Below, piece after piece: positions 46,441 to 58,790 of a stretch of DNA of 64,000 nucleotides (its first letter is position 1; the number at the start of each line of letters is the position of its first letter). The stretch spans positions 104,050,866-104,114,865 of the forward strand of contig NC_090023.1 of NCBI RefSeq assembly GCF_037176765.1, read 5' to 3'. The translations under genes and the position numbers were made by a program. Under the pieces are notes generated by a model, which saw only the letters and a list, made by a program, of their open reading frames with translations, was not told the origin of the DNA and did not search any database. This DNA comes from Anolis sagrei. Lineage: Eukaryota > Chordata > Lepidosauria > Squamata > Anolidae.

Positions 46441-47794
46441 ATAATTTTGGTGACATAATTTAACCAGAAAAGGTTAAATTATGTTAAATTAGAGTTAAGA
46501 AAATACTTTGAAATGTTAGCCATTTTTCTTGCATGGATACTGTTTTTATAACACTTTTCTAATCTGCCTATTTTATGTTTTCCCATTACTGACGAACATT
46601 TGTGCATACTTTCTGTTATACATCATGATTTGCTATTCAGAATTTTAAATAATACAACCCCCTGTACCTGCTGGGGCAGACACGAAACTGGAGATAATAG
46701 CAAACCTGTTTGGAATGAAGGACCTCCATCCCAAGAACACCATAGATCATGCCAGAGGACCTAGAAAATACCTAAATAGGCCATATTTTGTTGGAAAGGA
46801 ATAAATGAAACTGTATGTACAAGTCCTGAGGATACAAAACATACTTAAAGCCTTGCAGAAATGAGGATTTCTGAGACAATGTACTCTGAAATGGGTAATT
46901 GCATCAAGAATTTTGAATTAATTAAACTTATTTTCAAAGTTCAAGATTGACACAACTAAAGTTATACAGAGGCTGTTTCTGGAAATGTTAGTTTTAGCTG
47001 GAAAAAAGAAAGTATTTCTTTGTTCTTGTGTTCAGATTTCCATTTGTTTCTTTTGTTTTGGTTCCAGCAAAATGATGTTTTTCAGATGTGGCTGACGTCC
47101 GTATTCATCAATGATTACCTTTTTCTCTACATGTTTTTGACTGATATGGATGATACTGCTCACTTTTACTAATGCTATATTTCCCCTTAAACCTTTTGTT
47201 TAAAATTGCACAGAAATTTCTTTAAAGAGTCAGTATATTTAATTTTATGTACAATCACCACTTAATGCAGTTGTTGTTGTTTGTCTTTTTTTGGCAACAT
47301 TTCCATCTGGTTTTACTGTTTGCATTTTATCATAAACACTTGTATGAATGTATGTGCACACAGACATGCATATGTCAACATTTCATGCATCTGATGAGAT
47401 GAACGAGTCCACACTAGCTTGTACCAGGGCAAATGTAATAGTTGTTAAGGTGACACAAAAATATTTATTTGTAATATTTGTATCCTATTTTTATGAAATG
47501 TAAGATAGTTTATATTTTCCATCAATACTGACCTGTAAAAAACTTACATGTGAGTATAAATTGTACATTAATGGTGAATTAACATATGGATAGTGGGTTT
47601 TTACTGGCTGCATCCCAACACAGTTGGTAAAGATCTATCAACAATATTTATTGTTTTTCTTCATGTCTCTGACTGACATTTCATTCATGGTAGTTTTAAA
47701 AAAAATACTAATTCAACTAATTAACAATTCATCTTACTTTTATTTACTTGTTTTCTCTCTTGTAATGAAAGGATGGAAATATACAATCAAAAGT

Positions 47795-47937
47795 CCATTT
47801 TTGCACCTCCGTCTCTCTGGGAAGCCCACCAGGTGACCTTGAGCGTCACACAGTCTCAGCCTTAGAAAACCATACGATGGGTTTGCTTTAGGATAAGCCA
47901 TAAGTCAGAAATGACATGAAGGCACACACCAATATAA
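47795..47937 (+). mobile_element. Sauria SINE 3' part
   Basis: CCAGGTGACCTTGAGCGTCAC, CTCAGCCTTAGAAAACC and GCCATAAGTCAGAAATGACATG, then GAAGGCACACACC, are the squamate SINE body and tail. The tRNA head is missing. Confidence 0.75.
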
Positions 47938-47959
47938 TATTAAGAATGGTAGTATTTAG

Positions 47960-48067
47960 TGGCCTAAATACTCTAATGGCATTAGATCTCATTTGATTTT
48001 GGTAGATAAGCAAGGTCAGCCCTAGTTAGTACTTGGGTGAATACAGGTGCTATAGGCTATATTTCAG
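47960..48067 (+). pseudogene. 5S rRNA-like pseudogene or 5S-derived SINE head
   Basis: AGATCTCATTTGATTTTGG, AGATAAGCAAGGTCAG, CTAGTTAGTACTTGGGTG and TACAGGTGCTATAGGCT follow the 3' two thirds of vertebrate 5S rRNA in order, including the internal promoter region, with scattered changes and a short gap. Lizards are known to carry 5S-headed Sauria SINEs, so this may be such a head without a recognisable tail. Confidence 0.75.
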
Positions 48068-48419
48068 GGGATATATTTTGACCTATATGTGTGCAAGTAT
48101 TTGTCTTTTCTTGTTTTCATAAATCCTTTAATTAAACAAATGATGCGGGTAAGTACTTGCATATTTTCCCCCACCTCTTCTCTTCCTGCTAATCTTCCAT
48201 CTACAATTTCCTAGAATGTAGATAGAGTTGATTTAACTAATAAAGACAGATAATTTTTTTTACCAGAGATAAACTTCTCTATCTTTATTAATACAATCAC
48301 TGTCTATAGAGCCATTTACATTGTGAAAAGAATCGTGTGGCATCTTGAAGACCAAATTTCACGATCAAGGTCCACTTCAACATATAACACTTGAAAACCT
48401 TAGTTGGGTTATGTTAGGA

Positions 48420-48554
48420 CAGTGGTTCTCAACCTGAGGTCCCCAGATGTTTTTGGCCTTCAACTCCCAGAAATCCTAACAGCTGGTAAACTGGCTGGGA
48501 TTTCTGGGAGTTGTAGGCCAAAAACATCTGGGCACCCCAAGTTGAGAATCACTG
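48420..48554. mobile_element. 135-bp hairpin hAT MITE with target duplication
   Basis: Near-palindrome with ends CAGTGGTTCTCAACCT and GTTGAGAATCACTG, inside a perfect 8-bp duplication TGTTAGGA (48412-48419 and 48555-48562). The core has CAACTCCCAGAAATCC and its inverse. Confidence 0.88.
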
Positions 48555-48741
48555 TGTTAGGAGAAGAGAATCTTTGGGTTATGGGAACTGAATCTGTTCA
48601 TAGAGAGATTTTGAAACAATCTAAATGCTTCATTGTGGGAACTCTGTATTCATTTAAAGAAATTTCTGACCAAGTACAAGCAGGGAGAACTGGGGAAAAG
48701 ATCCCTTAGAGCTTTATTGCATGAAGCCACTCTCCCACAGC

Positions 48742-49059
48742 CAGGCCCGTAGCCAGGATTTCGTTTCGGGGGGGGGGGGGGGGGGGGTAAAAAAATTTCA
48801 GGGGGGGGGGTTCGGGGGGGGCTGAGTTTCGGGGGGCTGAGTCTGAGTGAAAGAGGGTCTAGCCTAGCAAACCTTTTGTATCATTACCCCAATACCCCCA
48901 TACATATGGGATATATTGAGAATGGTGATCAAATCATGATATTAATAAACATAACAGTTTAAATAATGCACCAGTAAGGCCTTTTCGCGAACCACCATGA
49001 GAATTTTGGGGGGGGGGGGCTGAAGCCCCCCGAGGCCCCCCCCCCCGGCTACATGCCTG
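48742..49059 (+). mobile_element. G-tract hAT MITE, copy A
   Basis: 318 bp with imperfect terminal inverted repeats CAGGCCCGTAGCCAGG and CCGGCTACATGCCTG. Flanked by a perfect 8-bp target duplication, CCCACAGC (48734-48741 and 49060-49067), the hAT signature. No coding capacity. Long G runs sit just inside the left end and C runs just inside the right end. Confidence 0.9.
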
Positions 49060-49439
49060 CCCACAGCCTTTGTGCAATCACTGCTGCTGACAACTTACAG
49101 TGACAATCACCTCTAGTATTGCAATGACAACATTTTGCTGCTCTGTGGTCCTGCCAGATTTTCTGTTGAGGAGGCAACTCTTCTCTCCTGCAGTTTTGTG
49201 GATGGGTGTGTGTGTGTGGTTATAAATAATTAATATAAATAATATAAATAATTTTTAAACTGTAATTATTATTAGAAGGAGATGGTGAAAGGACAGTCCC
49301 ATTACATAAGATAACTACTGTGATAGCATGCCAGCACAAGCAGTGACTTGGAGATCACTGCACAGATAAGTCCCAGGACTGTGATGTGATCACTAACTAC
49401 TGACAAATGTTTGTCTGTCTGTAGTAGGGCATGGCTTAC

Positions 49440-49570
49440 TAATATGAGGGCAGGGTTCTTCATTTGCTTCTAGGTCTAACTTGATGGATCTGTATCTTAC
49501 TCTCTCCCTCCAAGGCCAGGACAGTGACCATAAGTCAAAGTCAACTTGATGGCAGGTAACAACAAGAAAC
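49440..49570 (+). mobile_element. Sauria SINE tail fragment
   Basis: GTGACCATAAGTCAAAGTC and AACTTGATGGCAGGTAACAAC match the Sauria 3' end. Confidence 0.5.
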
Positions 49571-50779
49571 AAACAGTTTAAGGCCAGTAATTAGTTTGCA
49601 AACCAACTTTATGTTAATGCATTTTCATGCTGACATAATCTTAAACATGGTGAAAAGTTCATGTGTACTAAGAGTGACCAGCAAAGAAGGAAGCAAAATG
49701 TGCTTGTGTTTGCCAGAAACAAAAAATGTTAAATTGGTGACACGATTTCAACTTGAAGTTCCCATTTCTCTTACAAATGACATTTATACTTCCTTATTTT
49801 TTCATGAGTCTGCATAACACTAGTTTATCACAAGAACATACTGTGTCCTGCATGAGTGTGGGAACTGCAAACTCAAAATTGACAAAACACTTAATTCGGT
49901 GAAAGTGTCTGGTAAGTTACCATGGGCAATTGAGCTACTTCAGGAAAAAAAACCCAATAAAATCTAGGCAGGTATTATTTTGAAGCTCTCTGTCTGTAAA
50001 TGCATATTCACATGTGCCTAATAATGTTAACACGCCTTTTGTGGATCTTAATAAGTGTTCTGTCTTTTTACCAGAGACATAGGCAAATCTAAAAGCAGAT
50101 GTAGTCAGCAGTGTACTCCTTAGTAGATAACTGTCTCAAACCCAGACCTGGATAAACCATTTGCTTGCATTCTTCCTAGCTTTCATTCAGTTACATGAAC
50201 GTTCACCACATAGTCTGTGGCAAAATATCACAGACATCATCAGATGTAGTTATAATGGCAAAGCTCTGTTGTTGTACCTACTTCAGTCAACTACTGTCCT
50301 CTTAAGCCAGGCAGTTCTCTAGTTGAAAGATTTCTGAAGCATTGTAGTTTCTAGTATTGGAAAATGACTTAGTTCTGTGGAGCACACTGAAATGGGCATC
50401 TGGAGAGACCACTTGGGATTCCTGCCACAACCTCTTGTCTCAATCTGCCCTGCAAATGGGAGCATGTTACAATGACATTTCTCGGGAACATGGGAAACAT
50501 TTTGGTTGGAGCACTACCTGGATCATGTGGTTTTTGAGATCATCTATGGTCTTTTATGACAGTAAACATAAACTTCAAAGTTTTGAAATGGTATGTACAG
50601 CTTATGGTCTCAAAAATGATAAACAGGATACCAGCCCACTTCTGCAGGTCACTGTGGAATGGGAGCATTTGTTTTCTTTCACACATGTTTAGAGCAGACT
50701 TTTTTGGTGTAGGTTCGTGTCGGTTCAAATAGGTTCTGACTCCATGGGTGACCGGGGCTAGATTGGCTTATGCTGCCAA

Positions 50780-50888
50780 TTGTAGCCCTGTATGATGAGG
50801 ATGCAAGTCAGCCAATGAGATCAATGAGTCGCCTACGGGCTGAGAAACTGTGGTATACAAATAAAGTAAATAAATAAATAAATAAATC
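50780..50888 (+). mobile_element. LINE tail fragment with (AAAT)n
   Basis: GCCTACGGGCTGAGAAACTG and TGGTATACAAATAAAG, then TAAA repeats, resemble a LINE 3' end. Confidence 0.5.
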
Positions 50889-51592
50889 AAACACTGCAGT
50901 TTGAACTCATTCACTACTATTTCCATCTCCGTTCCAGGAAGGCAGCATTGCCCTGATGGGAGAAGCAATGCTGATCTGTGCCACGTGGCAGCCCCTCCTT
51001 GTCCTCCCTCCACCTGTCCCATAATGCCCTCATACAGGCAACTCATGTGGGTTAATTGCCAAGGCTTTAATTTTCTGTTGGTGTTGCCCTTAAATGGTGT
51101 TGCCCTCACTAACTTAAGTTCCCACTATTTCTAGGCTTATCAAACATTTCATAAAGCCTAAGATTGCTAAAAGGCTGTCAGTAGAAAGGAAACTGCAGTG
51201 GTTTTTCTGAGAAACACAACAGGAAGCTCTACTGATAAGTAGGATTCTTTTTTAGGTCCCTGTTTTTTGTACACTACACAACACCTCTCCTTCTGCAGTC
51301 CATTCCTATATGCTATCCACTTCTGTCTTAAAGCGTCATGTTATAAAAGACCGCTCACGACTTGGAACAACACAGTTCCATGACTACTTGAAGGCACTCA
51401 TATGACAGAAAAGTAACATTTGATTTGTACTTTCATTGTCCCCTCAAACTCTTGAATCATCATAATCACTTTAAGAATGGTTAGGGAATGGTTAGGGATT
51501 TGTTATAATGTGAAGATGTAGAGCAGGATAGCATCTAAGGATAGGACCCACACTGGGGCCTCTGAATCCACTGGGGTATATATTTCTTGCAC

Positions 51593-51959
51593 CAGGCATG
51601 TAGCCGGGGGGGGGGGGGGGGGGCTTGAGGGGCTTCAGCCCCCCCCCCCGAAATTCTCATGGTGGTTCGCGAAAAGGCCTTACTGGTGCATTATTTAAAC
51701 TGTTTAAATAATGCACCAGTAAGGCCTTTTCGCGAACCACCATGAGAACCACTGTTATGTTTATTCATATCATGATCTGATCACCATACTCAATATATCT
51801 CATATGCATGGGGGTATTGGGGTAATGATACAAAAGGTTTGCTAGGGCAGACCCTCTTTCACTCAGACTCAGCCCCCCCTGAAACTCAGCCCCCCCGAAA
51901 CTCCCCCTGAAAAAAACTCAGCCCCTCCCCCCCGAATCGAAATCCTGGTTACGGGCCTG
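51593..51959 (-). mobile_element. G-tract hAT MITE, copy B, with internal palindrome
   Basis: 367 bp, opposite orientation to copy A, flanked by the 8-bp duplication TCTTGCAC (51585-51592 and 51960-51967). It is longer than its relatives because 51655-51747 forms a perfect 46-bp inverted repeat around one base. Confidence 0.9.
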
Positions 51960-53472
51960 TCTTGCACTGTGATCAAATATGCTGCTTTAGTTCAAAACCA
52001 AACATTTCCTTTAAGATAGAGGTGGAGAATACATGGCAATCAGGAAAGGGCATTTTTAGTGGCCCCTCAATTCCAGAGCTTAGAATTTTCATTACGACAT
52101 CCTTTGTATTAAGCAAAACCATTTTGTTTGGGCAAATGTTGTTTTTTTTTTACTGACAATAAGCCACAATAACATTCCATAAATCAAAACTTTATTACAA
52201 TCCAAAGACCCAAATAGTAGTAAAAAGTGGACGAAGTGTGGACAGATTCATAAACTGATACAACTGATTAAAATGCAGGACGACGTGCTATATAAAGTGC
52301 ATATGAATCAGAGTGAGAACACTGCAAATAAATCCAGGGCAAATTTTAGCCTAATACAGAAAGTTGTCTTATCCTGGCTATCTTGGAGAAAAACTTGCCA
52401 ATGGTTAAAGTCACATGGGAGAGATTATCTCCTAATAAAATTTTACATAGAATTTGGACTGATCATTCTAAATGATATAAGAATGTTTCAAACGTATGTC
52501 TGTCTCCACTACATGGAAAATATCTGAATAAAATGAGATCACTTTGAAAAAAATAACTAATGTGCTTCCATACTTTTAATTTATAGGGTGAAGGGCATGG
52601 GGCCATAAAGCATGTCAATAGAAATTGTACTGTTAGGGCATACTTTCCAAAAATAAAGGCCAACATTATACTTTAGGGCTCTGTAGTACAAATAATCTAA
52701 TACAGAGTTTTATGACACAGCCCTGTGCTGAATAGCAATGCTATACAAGTGAATTGGGGTATCAACTGTGCAACTAAATGCACAACCAAATATGCATGTA
52801 CCTAAGCACAATGTATATCCTTATATGTGAAACTTCTCTTGCCCAACCTTAAACCGAAGGCTAATGTTTCTCATTAAAAAGGACAAAAAACTTGGCCACC
52901 TCCACAGATGAACTACAGGGCTCTGGCCTAGAAATTTAGTACAGCTGCAGTCATTTAGACATCTTTCTTGGATGGACCAATTTATGGATTTTTTTGGATC
53001 ATATTCTCTGTCTTTGCAGTTTTCTTGACAGATTGTATTCTTCTAAATATTCTTCTAATATTAAAAACTTATTTTTGTTTCCTAGGCTTGTTCAAGAGGT
53101 ATGTTTAGGCATAAACCAAAATAGTTATTCCACCACACCTTTGGTACGTTCTAGGTACCTGATCACATTGAGAGGGGAAAGCATGGGTGATGGTCCTTGT
53201 AGCACAGAGAATCGCCCCTCTTATATTGTCAGCAGTCCCGTTTCATGTTCTGTCTCCCCATCACACTCACACATGGAAATTTGAGAGCTGGCAATACATT
53301 CATGTTACATTCATCATAATGTAGTATTACTTTTTTGTTTTTAATCAAGAGAAACAACAATATCCAAAAACCAAGAGATTACTTGCCCTGCCCAAAGCCC
53401 CTTATATTAAAGGAGACTGACACCAGTTTAAAATCTCGTCTTCCCATGAGAAAATTTGTTCTGCTCCAAACC

Positions 53473-53640
53473 CCAGAGAATACAAGGTATAGAGATCCAG
53501 GTTAAAACCATTGCTTTCCATGGGATCCTATTGATCTGCATGGAATTCCAGAGGATACAAGGGGCAGTGATCCAGGTTAAAACTATTGTTTTCCAGGGGA
53601 TCCTATTGATCTGCATTGAATCCCAGAGGATACAAGAGAC
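53473..53640. repeat. 75-bp tandem repeat, about 2.2 copies
   Basis: Units start at 53473, 53548 and 53623, exactly 75 bp apart, sharing GATCCAGGTTAAAAC and GATCCTATTGATCTGCAT. Since 75 is divisible by three, both strands show short repeated open frames. I see no gene. Confidence 0.9.
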
Positions 53641-54079
53641 TGCTGATGGTTAGGCAATGAAACAGGATAGGAAACTTTGATGGTTCCAATCACATCTGTT
53701 CTCTGTTGTAAAGACGTGAGTAAAGTGTGATAAGAGGTAGGATCTCTGAACGTGATTGCTGGTCCATGTTCAGAGTTCCCTCCTTTCAGGACATTTCAGC
53801 CTCTTTTCAACCCTGGAACATGTGATGAGCTCCATGCCCCTCCACGCTTAAAAAGAGACATGTAGCTCATCACATGTTCCAGGGGGAAAATTTTCAATGT
53901 GATGAGGTTGATTGCCAGAGTTTGCTCCTTTCAGGACACTTCTGCCTCTTTTCAGCCATGGAGGGCTATGCATGACAGCAGGAAGTAGTTTAACTCATGT
54001 GATGAACTCAGTGCCTGTCCATGCTTGAAAAGAGGCTGAAGTGTCCTATGACTGAGAAATTTCTCAATGTTATAAGATG

Positions 54080-54260
54080 GTAGGTAGGTAATATTTATTA
54101 TTATTTTATTTATTTATAATCTGCCCTTTTCACCCCAAAGGGCACTCAGGGCGGAGCACAACATACAAATGGCAAACGTTCAATGCTGGGATATGAATAA
54201 ATTATATGCATACATAAACTTTAAAAACATTTGTCTCAACATTAAAATACACTGTTTAAA
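54080..54260 (-). mobile_element. LINE 3' UTR fragment
   Basis: AATCTGCCCTTTTCACCCC and AAAGGGCACTCAGGGCGGAGC with TTATT tail repeats. Same family as 198-318. Confidence 0.65.
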
Positions 54261-55504
54261 AACATCTCAATCATCCACATCTAGTTGGTATGGTAATGCC
54301 ATACTGGCTGTTTTGTTAGAGTTGTGTCATTGTCATGAAATATTCCATGCACTAGACCTTGGCTACACAGTCATTGAAGCTGTCTAGAGTGGATGGATTC
54401 AAGAAGTGAATCCATGCCTGAAACCTTTATATATGACTTATCTCAATTGATCAAGTTTCTTGCAAAAATATATTTAATTAGCAATTAATCTTATTTTCTT
54501 ATTCAAAGATATTTCACCCAGAACATAGCTAAGTAATTTGATCTTGACTGGACTGCCCAGTTTGATGCAAATATAGTGGAGAGTGTGAATGTGGGGAAAA
54601 CTGTTCAGTATAGATATTTATTTTTCCTGTTCTACATATTTGTTCATTTCCTTAGTGCCAGTTTGAAGTGCCAGCTTGAACTTGCTGCGAAGTGAACTAC
54701 GAATCAAAACCCTGCTCAGCCATAAAACTGACACTTGGCAGTCACTTGCTATTACTGTAATTTTTTCCTAGATAAGTTGTGAGGATAAAATGGGCAAGAC
54801 TATTTTCAGTTCCTTGGAAGAAAGATGGGGTATACATGCAGTCATATATAAACAAGATGGGTTTTATTTCTGGTAGCTTGGTGGTAAGATTTACAGATAT
54901 CCCTTTTTATCTGAGATAGAGATACAGCTATGTTCCATTATGATGCAGAAATGCTGACATATTCATATTATGTTCATATTCAAGCACTATTTCTTTATGT
55001 AGCCTTACAGACTACTAGTTTTTCGTCATGAGCTGAAATAGGAAGTATTTGGCCCCAGAAAGGCTAATAATCCATTATTTATCATACCCAGCCATGAGAA
55101 TTTGGGACCTAAGATTCACAGGTCAGACAATTTTGTAACCAGTTACTGGACTGCAAAACAACACTTTTAAGAGCTGAAACAACATTTTCTATTTAAAGAA
55201 ATAATTGATCATAGTTCTTCTGCCAATTATTTATCTGTGACTATTGCCATTTCCTTTTAATGTGTTTAACATGGGGCTCAAATTCTTTGAAAGCAGAATT
55301 GTAAAGTGCATCTTATTGGCATAACAACAGTTTGTGCATCATCTTTAAGACTGATACAGAATTGTGTATCCACATTGCACAATAATCATCCTCATTATGG
55401 CTTCAATGTATGCCTGTTGATGGCCAGGACCTGGAGTCCTGTGGCTGTCTGCAGCAGTGACAACAGGCAAGTTGATGTGCACCGGCCAAAGCAGTCTTGA
55501 TGCA

Positions 55505-55665
55505 AATTTATTTATTTGCCATATTTGTACCCCACCCTTCTCTATCCCGACAGGGGGACTCAAAGCTGCTTACAATGGCACAATGTCATGGCTCAGCACA
55601 ATCACCTAAACATTTCAAACATGGCAACATATTAAACAGAGTTAAAACAGATGTAAAAGGTTAAA
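55505..55665 (-). mobile_element. LINE 3' UTR fragment
   Basis: Inverted tail ACCCCACCCTTCTCTATCCC and GGGGGACTCAAAGCTGCTTAC beside an ATTTATTT repeat. It abuts the edge of the inverted duplication. Confidence 0.6.
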
Positions 55666-56501
55666 AACTTATATATTTAATTAATTTAGGATTCAAGACT
55701 ACACAAATAATGTTTGCTTATTATCTTCAGAATTTAATTAACACTTTTGAAATATTATCTTGAATCAAAAGAATGAGACAGCATTTCCTTTCTTATAAAA
55801 GGAAATCTCTTGTTTTTGAACTTGTGATCACCAGCATGTTTTAAAGCATCTGTGGAAAGTACAATAAACTTTAAGAATGACATGCAGTATTGATTTCATG
55901 GTGTACTATTTCTGTTTGAAAAGCTGTTATAAACAAGCTTAACCCAGAGGAATTTGACTTACACAAATCAGCACCCAAATTGCTTGTTTTCCCATGGAAA
56001 CAAACTGCTGGCTCTGTATTCTCAAGGGTTTCCAAATAGAGTTGGAAGACTTCTAGATTTTGTACTAGGAAAATCAACTTTTGGTGAAAGTAATGTTAAC
56101 TTTTTCTAAAATAACTGCCTGTTGTCTAAGACGATATTGCCAGAAAATCTATGGGCCCTTCAAACTTGACTCTTAAAACAGCAAGTAAACACTTATTCCC
56201 AAGCAATAGAGTCATATAATCATAGAATCATAGAGTTGGAAGAGACCTCATGGGCCGTCCAGTCCAACCCCCTGCCAAGAAGCAGGAAAATCACATTCAA
56301 AGCACCCCCGACTGATGGCCATCCAGCCTCTGCTTAAAAGCCTCCAAAGAAGCCTCCACTACACTGCGGGACAAAGAGTTCCACTGCTGAACAGCTCTAA
56401 CAGGAAGTTCTTCCTAATGGCAAATAACACTAGTATTTGGCAAATGGATTGGTAAACAGAATAAAAAAGCCAGTATGACTTCTGACAAAAGGTATTATTT
56501 T
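55666..56501 (-). repeat. Inverted duplication, copy 2
   Basis: Reverse counterpart of 20920-21913 plus 26880-26968. It runs through the CR1 insertion point without the element. It continues into the foldback element at 56502-56822, as copy 1 does at 20687-20920. Confidence 0.85.
56217..56419 (-). mobile_element. 5'-truncated CR1 fragment
   Basis: About 200 bp of CR1 3' end (TAATCATAGAATCATAGAG, GAGACCTCATGGGCCGTCC, GGCCATCCAGCCTCTGC), truncated within the ORF2 end. It lies inside the second copy of the inverted duplication. Confidence 0.88.
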
Positions 56502-56822
56502 GTGTTGTCGAAGGCTTTCATGGCTGGAGTCACTGGGTTGCTGTGAGATTCCCAGGCTATATGGCTATGTTCCAGAAGCTTTGAAGCTGCAAGGCTATTC
56601 AATGCTAATCAAGGTGGCCAACTGCAACATTTACATTTGCCTCCAACAGACAAGAGTTCTTTCTCCCACTCTGGACATTCTGCAGATATATAAACCCCAC
56701 TTTCCCAATTTCCAACAGACCCCTCAACCTCTGAGGATGCCTGTCATAGATACAGGCAAAACATCAGGAGAGAATGCTCCTGCAACATGTCCATACAGCC
56801 AGGAAAACTCATAGCAACTCAG
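56502..56822. mobile_element. Foldback-family element upstream of IL1RL1
   Basis: Begins GTGTTGTCGAAGGCTTTCATGG and ends with the inverted arm (CATCAGGAGAGAATGC, CATACAGCC, AGCAACTCAG). It preserves the SINE-free state of the site hit at 39126: AACTGCAACATTTACAT. Confidence 0.75.
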
Positions 56823-56895
56823 TCTTGGATTAGCTGGATTGTGTTGACTGCACTTTGTCACAGACTGGGGACAACGTATTTGGCCACCTTCAAGG

Positions 56896-57177
56896 CAGGC
56901 ATGTAGCTGTGGGGGGGGGGGGAGGGCTTTGCGGGCTTCACCCCCCCCCCCGAAATTCTCATGGTGGTCTGTGAAAAGGCCTTACTGGTACATTATTCAG
57001 ACTGTTATGTTTATTCATATCATGATCTGATCACCATGCTCAATATATCGCATATGCATGGGGGTATTGGGGTAACGATACAAAAGGTTTGCTAGGGTAG
57101 ACCCTCTTTCACTCAGACTCAGCCCCCCTGAATCAAACTCAGCCCTCCCCCGAATCAAAATCCTGGCTACGGGCCTG
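56896..57177 (-). mobile_element. G-tract hAT MITE, copy C
   Basis: 282 bp, same family and orientation as copy B without the palindrome. It has the 8-bp target duplication CTTCAAGG at 56888-56895 and 57178-57185. Confidence 0.9.
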
Positions 57178-58089
57178 CTTCAAGGCTTCTGGGTCCAGCA
57201 GTAAGTGGCCAGTGAAGATGAGTCCCATATGCAATAAATGAAGTAAGCTGAGCAGTAAAAGGGACAACTGGAGAAAGAGAGAGAAACTTGAACAATTTTT
57301 TAAAAGCAGAAAAATTGGGATGACAGGAGAGTCATCAGTAATGTCTCTGTCAATCTGAGTCAATTTGTGGGGTATGTGGACTTTTAGTGTTTTCACTGAA
57401 TTTTGAAAATGAGGTTGAAAATGAGGGCTAAATATTTAATGTTTTCCCCCTAGGTGAGACTCATTAGTAAGTTTTGTCTAAATCAGAATTCTCCAAGCGT
57501 TTTGTGTTGGTGACAAACTTTTTAGACGTGCATCATTTCGGGGTGCAGTAATTTGGTTTTATAAGCAAACCAGAGGTTAAACCAACCCTTTATAATAGAT
57601 AAGGACACATGTATAAATTGTAATAAAGAACTGTATGGAAACATAACAGATCTCATGAAAACCTTCATTTATATTTTGAAAAATATATGATTTGCAAATT
57701 AATAACATAAATTTACATAATGTTTGTCATCTCTTGTTATGTTTGTGCAACATACCTCTACAATGCAGCCAACAAACTAACAAGTCATAACACATTTTGA
57801 AAAGCTCTGGTTTAAATTGTTCTAGGTCCTACAAGAAAGAACGGAAGAAGCAACAAGTTTATCATTCTGCATCCTTGACAATGACCCTGACCAAGCAATG
57901 ACCCCCACTGAAAATTTTCAGGTTTAAAAAATCTGGTTTACCCATGAATTTTAACTGGTTAACCAAATCCCCATGCTAAATCGATGAGAAGCAAAAATTA
58001 AACGAGTTCCTCTAGAACTGCAAGCACTATCTCAAGCAAATTTTGACAATTTATTCACAGTCATTACCTGCAGCAATAGTTTTATACTG

Positions 58090-58180
58090 TGAAATGCTAT
58101 TTTAAATTCTAAGTCGCTCGGAGCACCTTGGTGGAGAGCGGCTAATTAAGAAATAAAGTGAAGTGAGGTGAAGAAGTGAA
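58090..58180 (+). mobile_element. LINE tail fragment
   Basis: TAAGTCGCTCGGAGCACC, AGAGCGGCTAATTAAG and AAATAAAGTGAAGTG follow the pattern of L2-type 3' ends. Confidence 0.45.
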
Positions 58181-58471
58181 GTTGGCCCAACCATGACTGG
58201 CAGGAAAAGCCTAAGTCAATTTGGGGGGGGGGGATTTGAAAGCCCCCATGAAGGAGATCAGACTTGGTGGGGGCGGTTGCTTTGCTCTGCTCCCCCCACT
58301 CCCGGCTGTGCTCTTTGTTTCAGCTTGAGGTAGGAGGCAGATTCCTAATGGGGAATTAGGCTTTTCCCTCCTTGTTCCCCCCTCCCTTTTTCCAGATAGT
58401 AGGGTTCCCATTGCTATTCCTATATATAGGTCATTTTCAACTCTTAAATGTTTGAAAACATACATAAGAAG

Positions 58472-58790
58472 CAGGCCCGTAGCCAGGATTTCGTTTTTGG
58501 GGGGGGGGGCTGATTTTTTTTCAGAGGGGGGTTCGGGGGGGGGCTGAGTTTCGGGGGGGGGGAGCTGAGTCTGAGTGAAAGAGGGTCTACCCTAGCAAAC
58601 CTTTTGTATCATTACCCCAATACCCCCATGCATATGGGATATATTGAGTATGGTGATCAGATCATGATATGAATAAACATAACAGTTTAAGTAATGCACC
58701 AGTAAGGCCTTTTCGCGAACCACTATGAGAATTTCGGGGGGGGGGGGGGGGCTGAAGCCCCCTGAGCCCCCCCCCCTGGCTACATGCCTG
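58472..58790 (+). mobile_element. G-tract hAT MITE, copy D
   Basis: 319 bp, orientation of copy A, with the 8-bp target duplication ATAAGAAG at 58464-58471 and 58791-58798. Central text including CATTACCCCAATACCCCCAT is nearly identical to copy A. Confidence 0.9.

Noticed and set aside
50357-50692. Plus-strand open frame of 111 codons
   Set aside because: No motif, signal peptide or splice evidence linking it to a gene.
48742-58790. Repeated units with similar spacing considered as a CRISPR-like or satellite array
   Set aside because: They have individual 8-bp target duplications and both orientations, so they are separate transposon insertions in a vertebrate genome.
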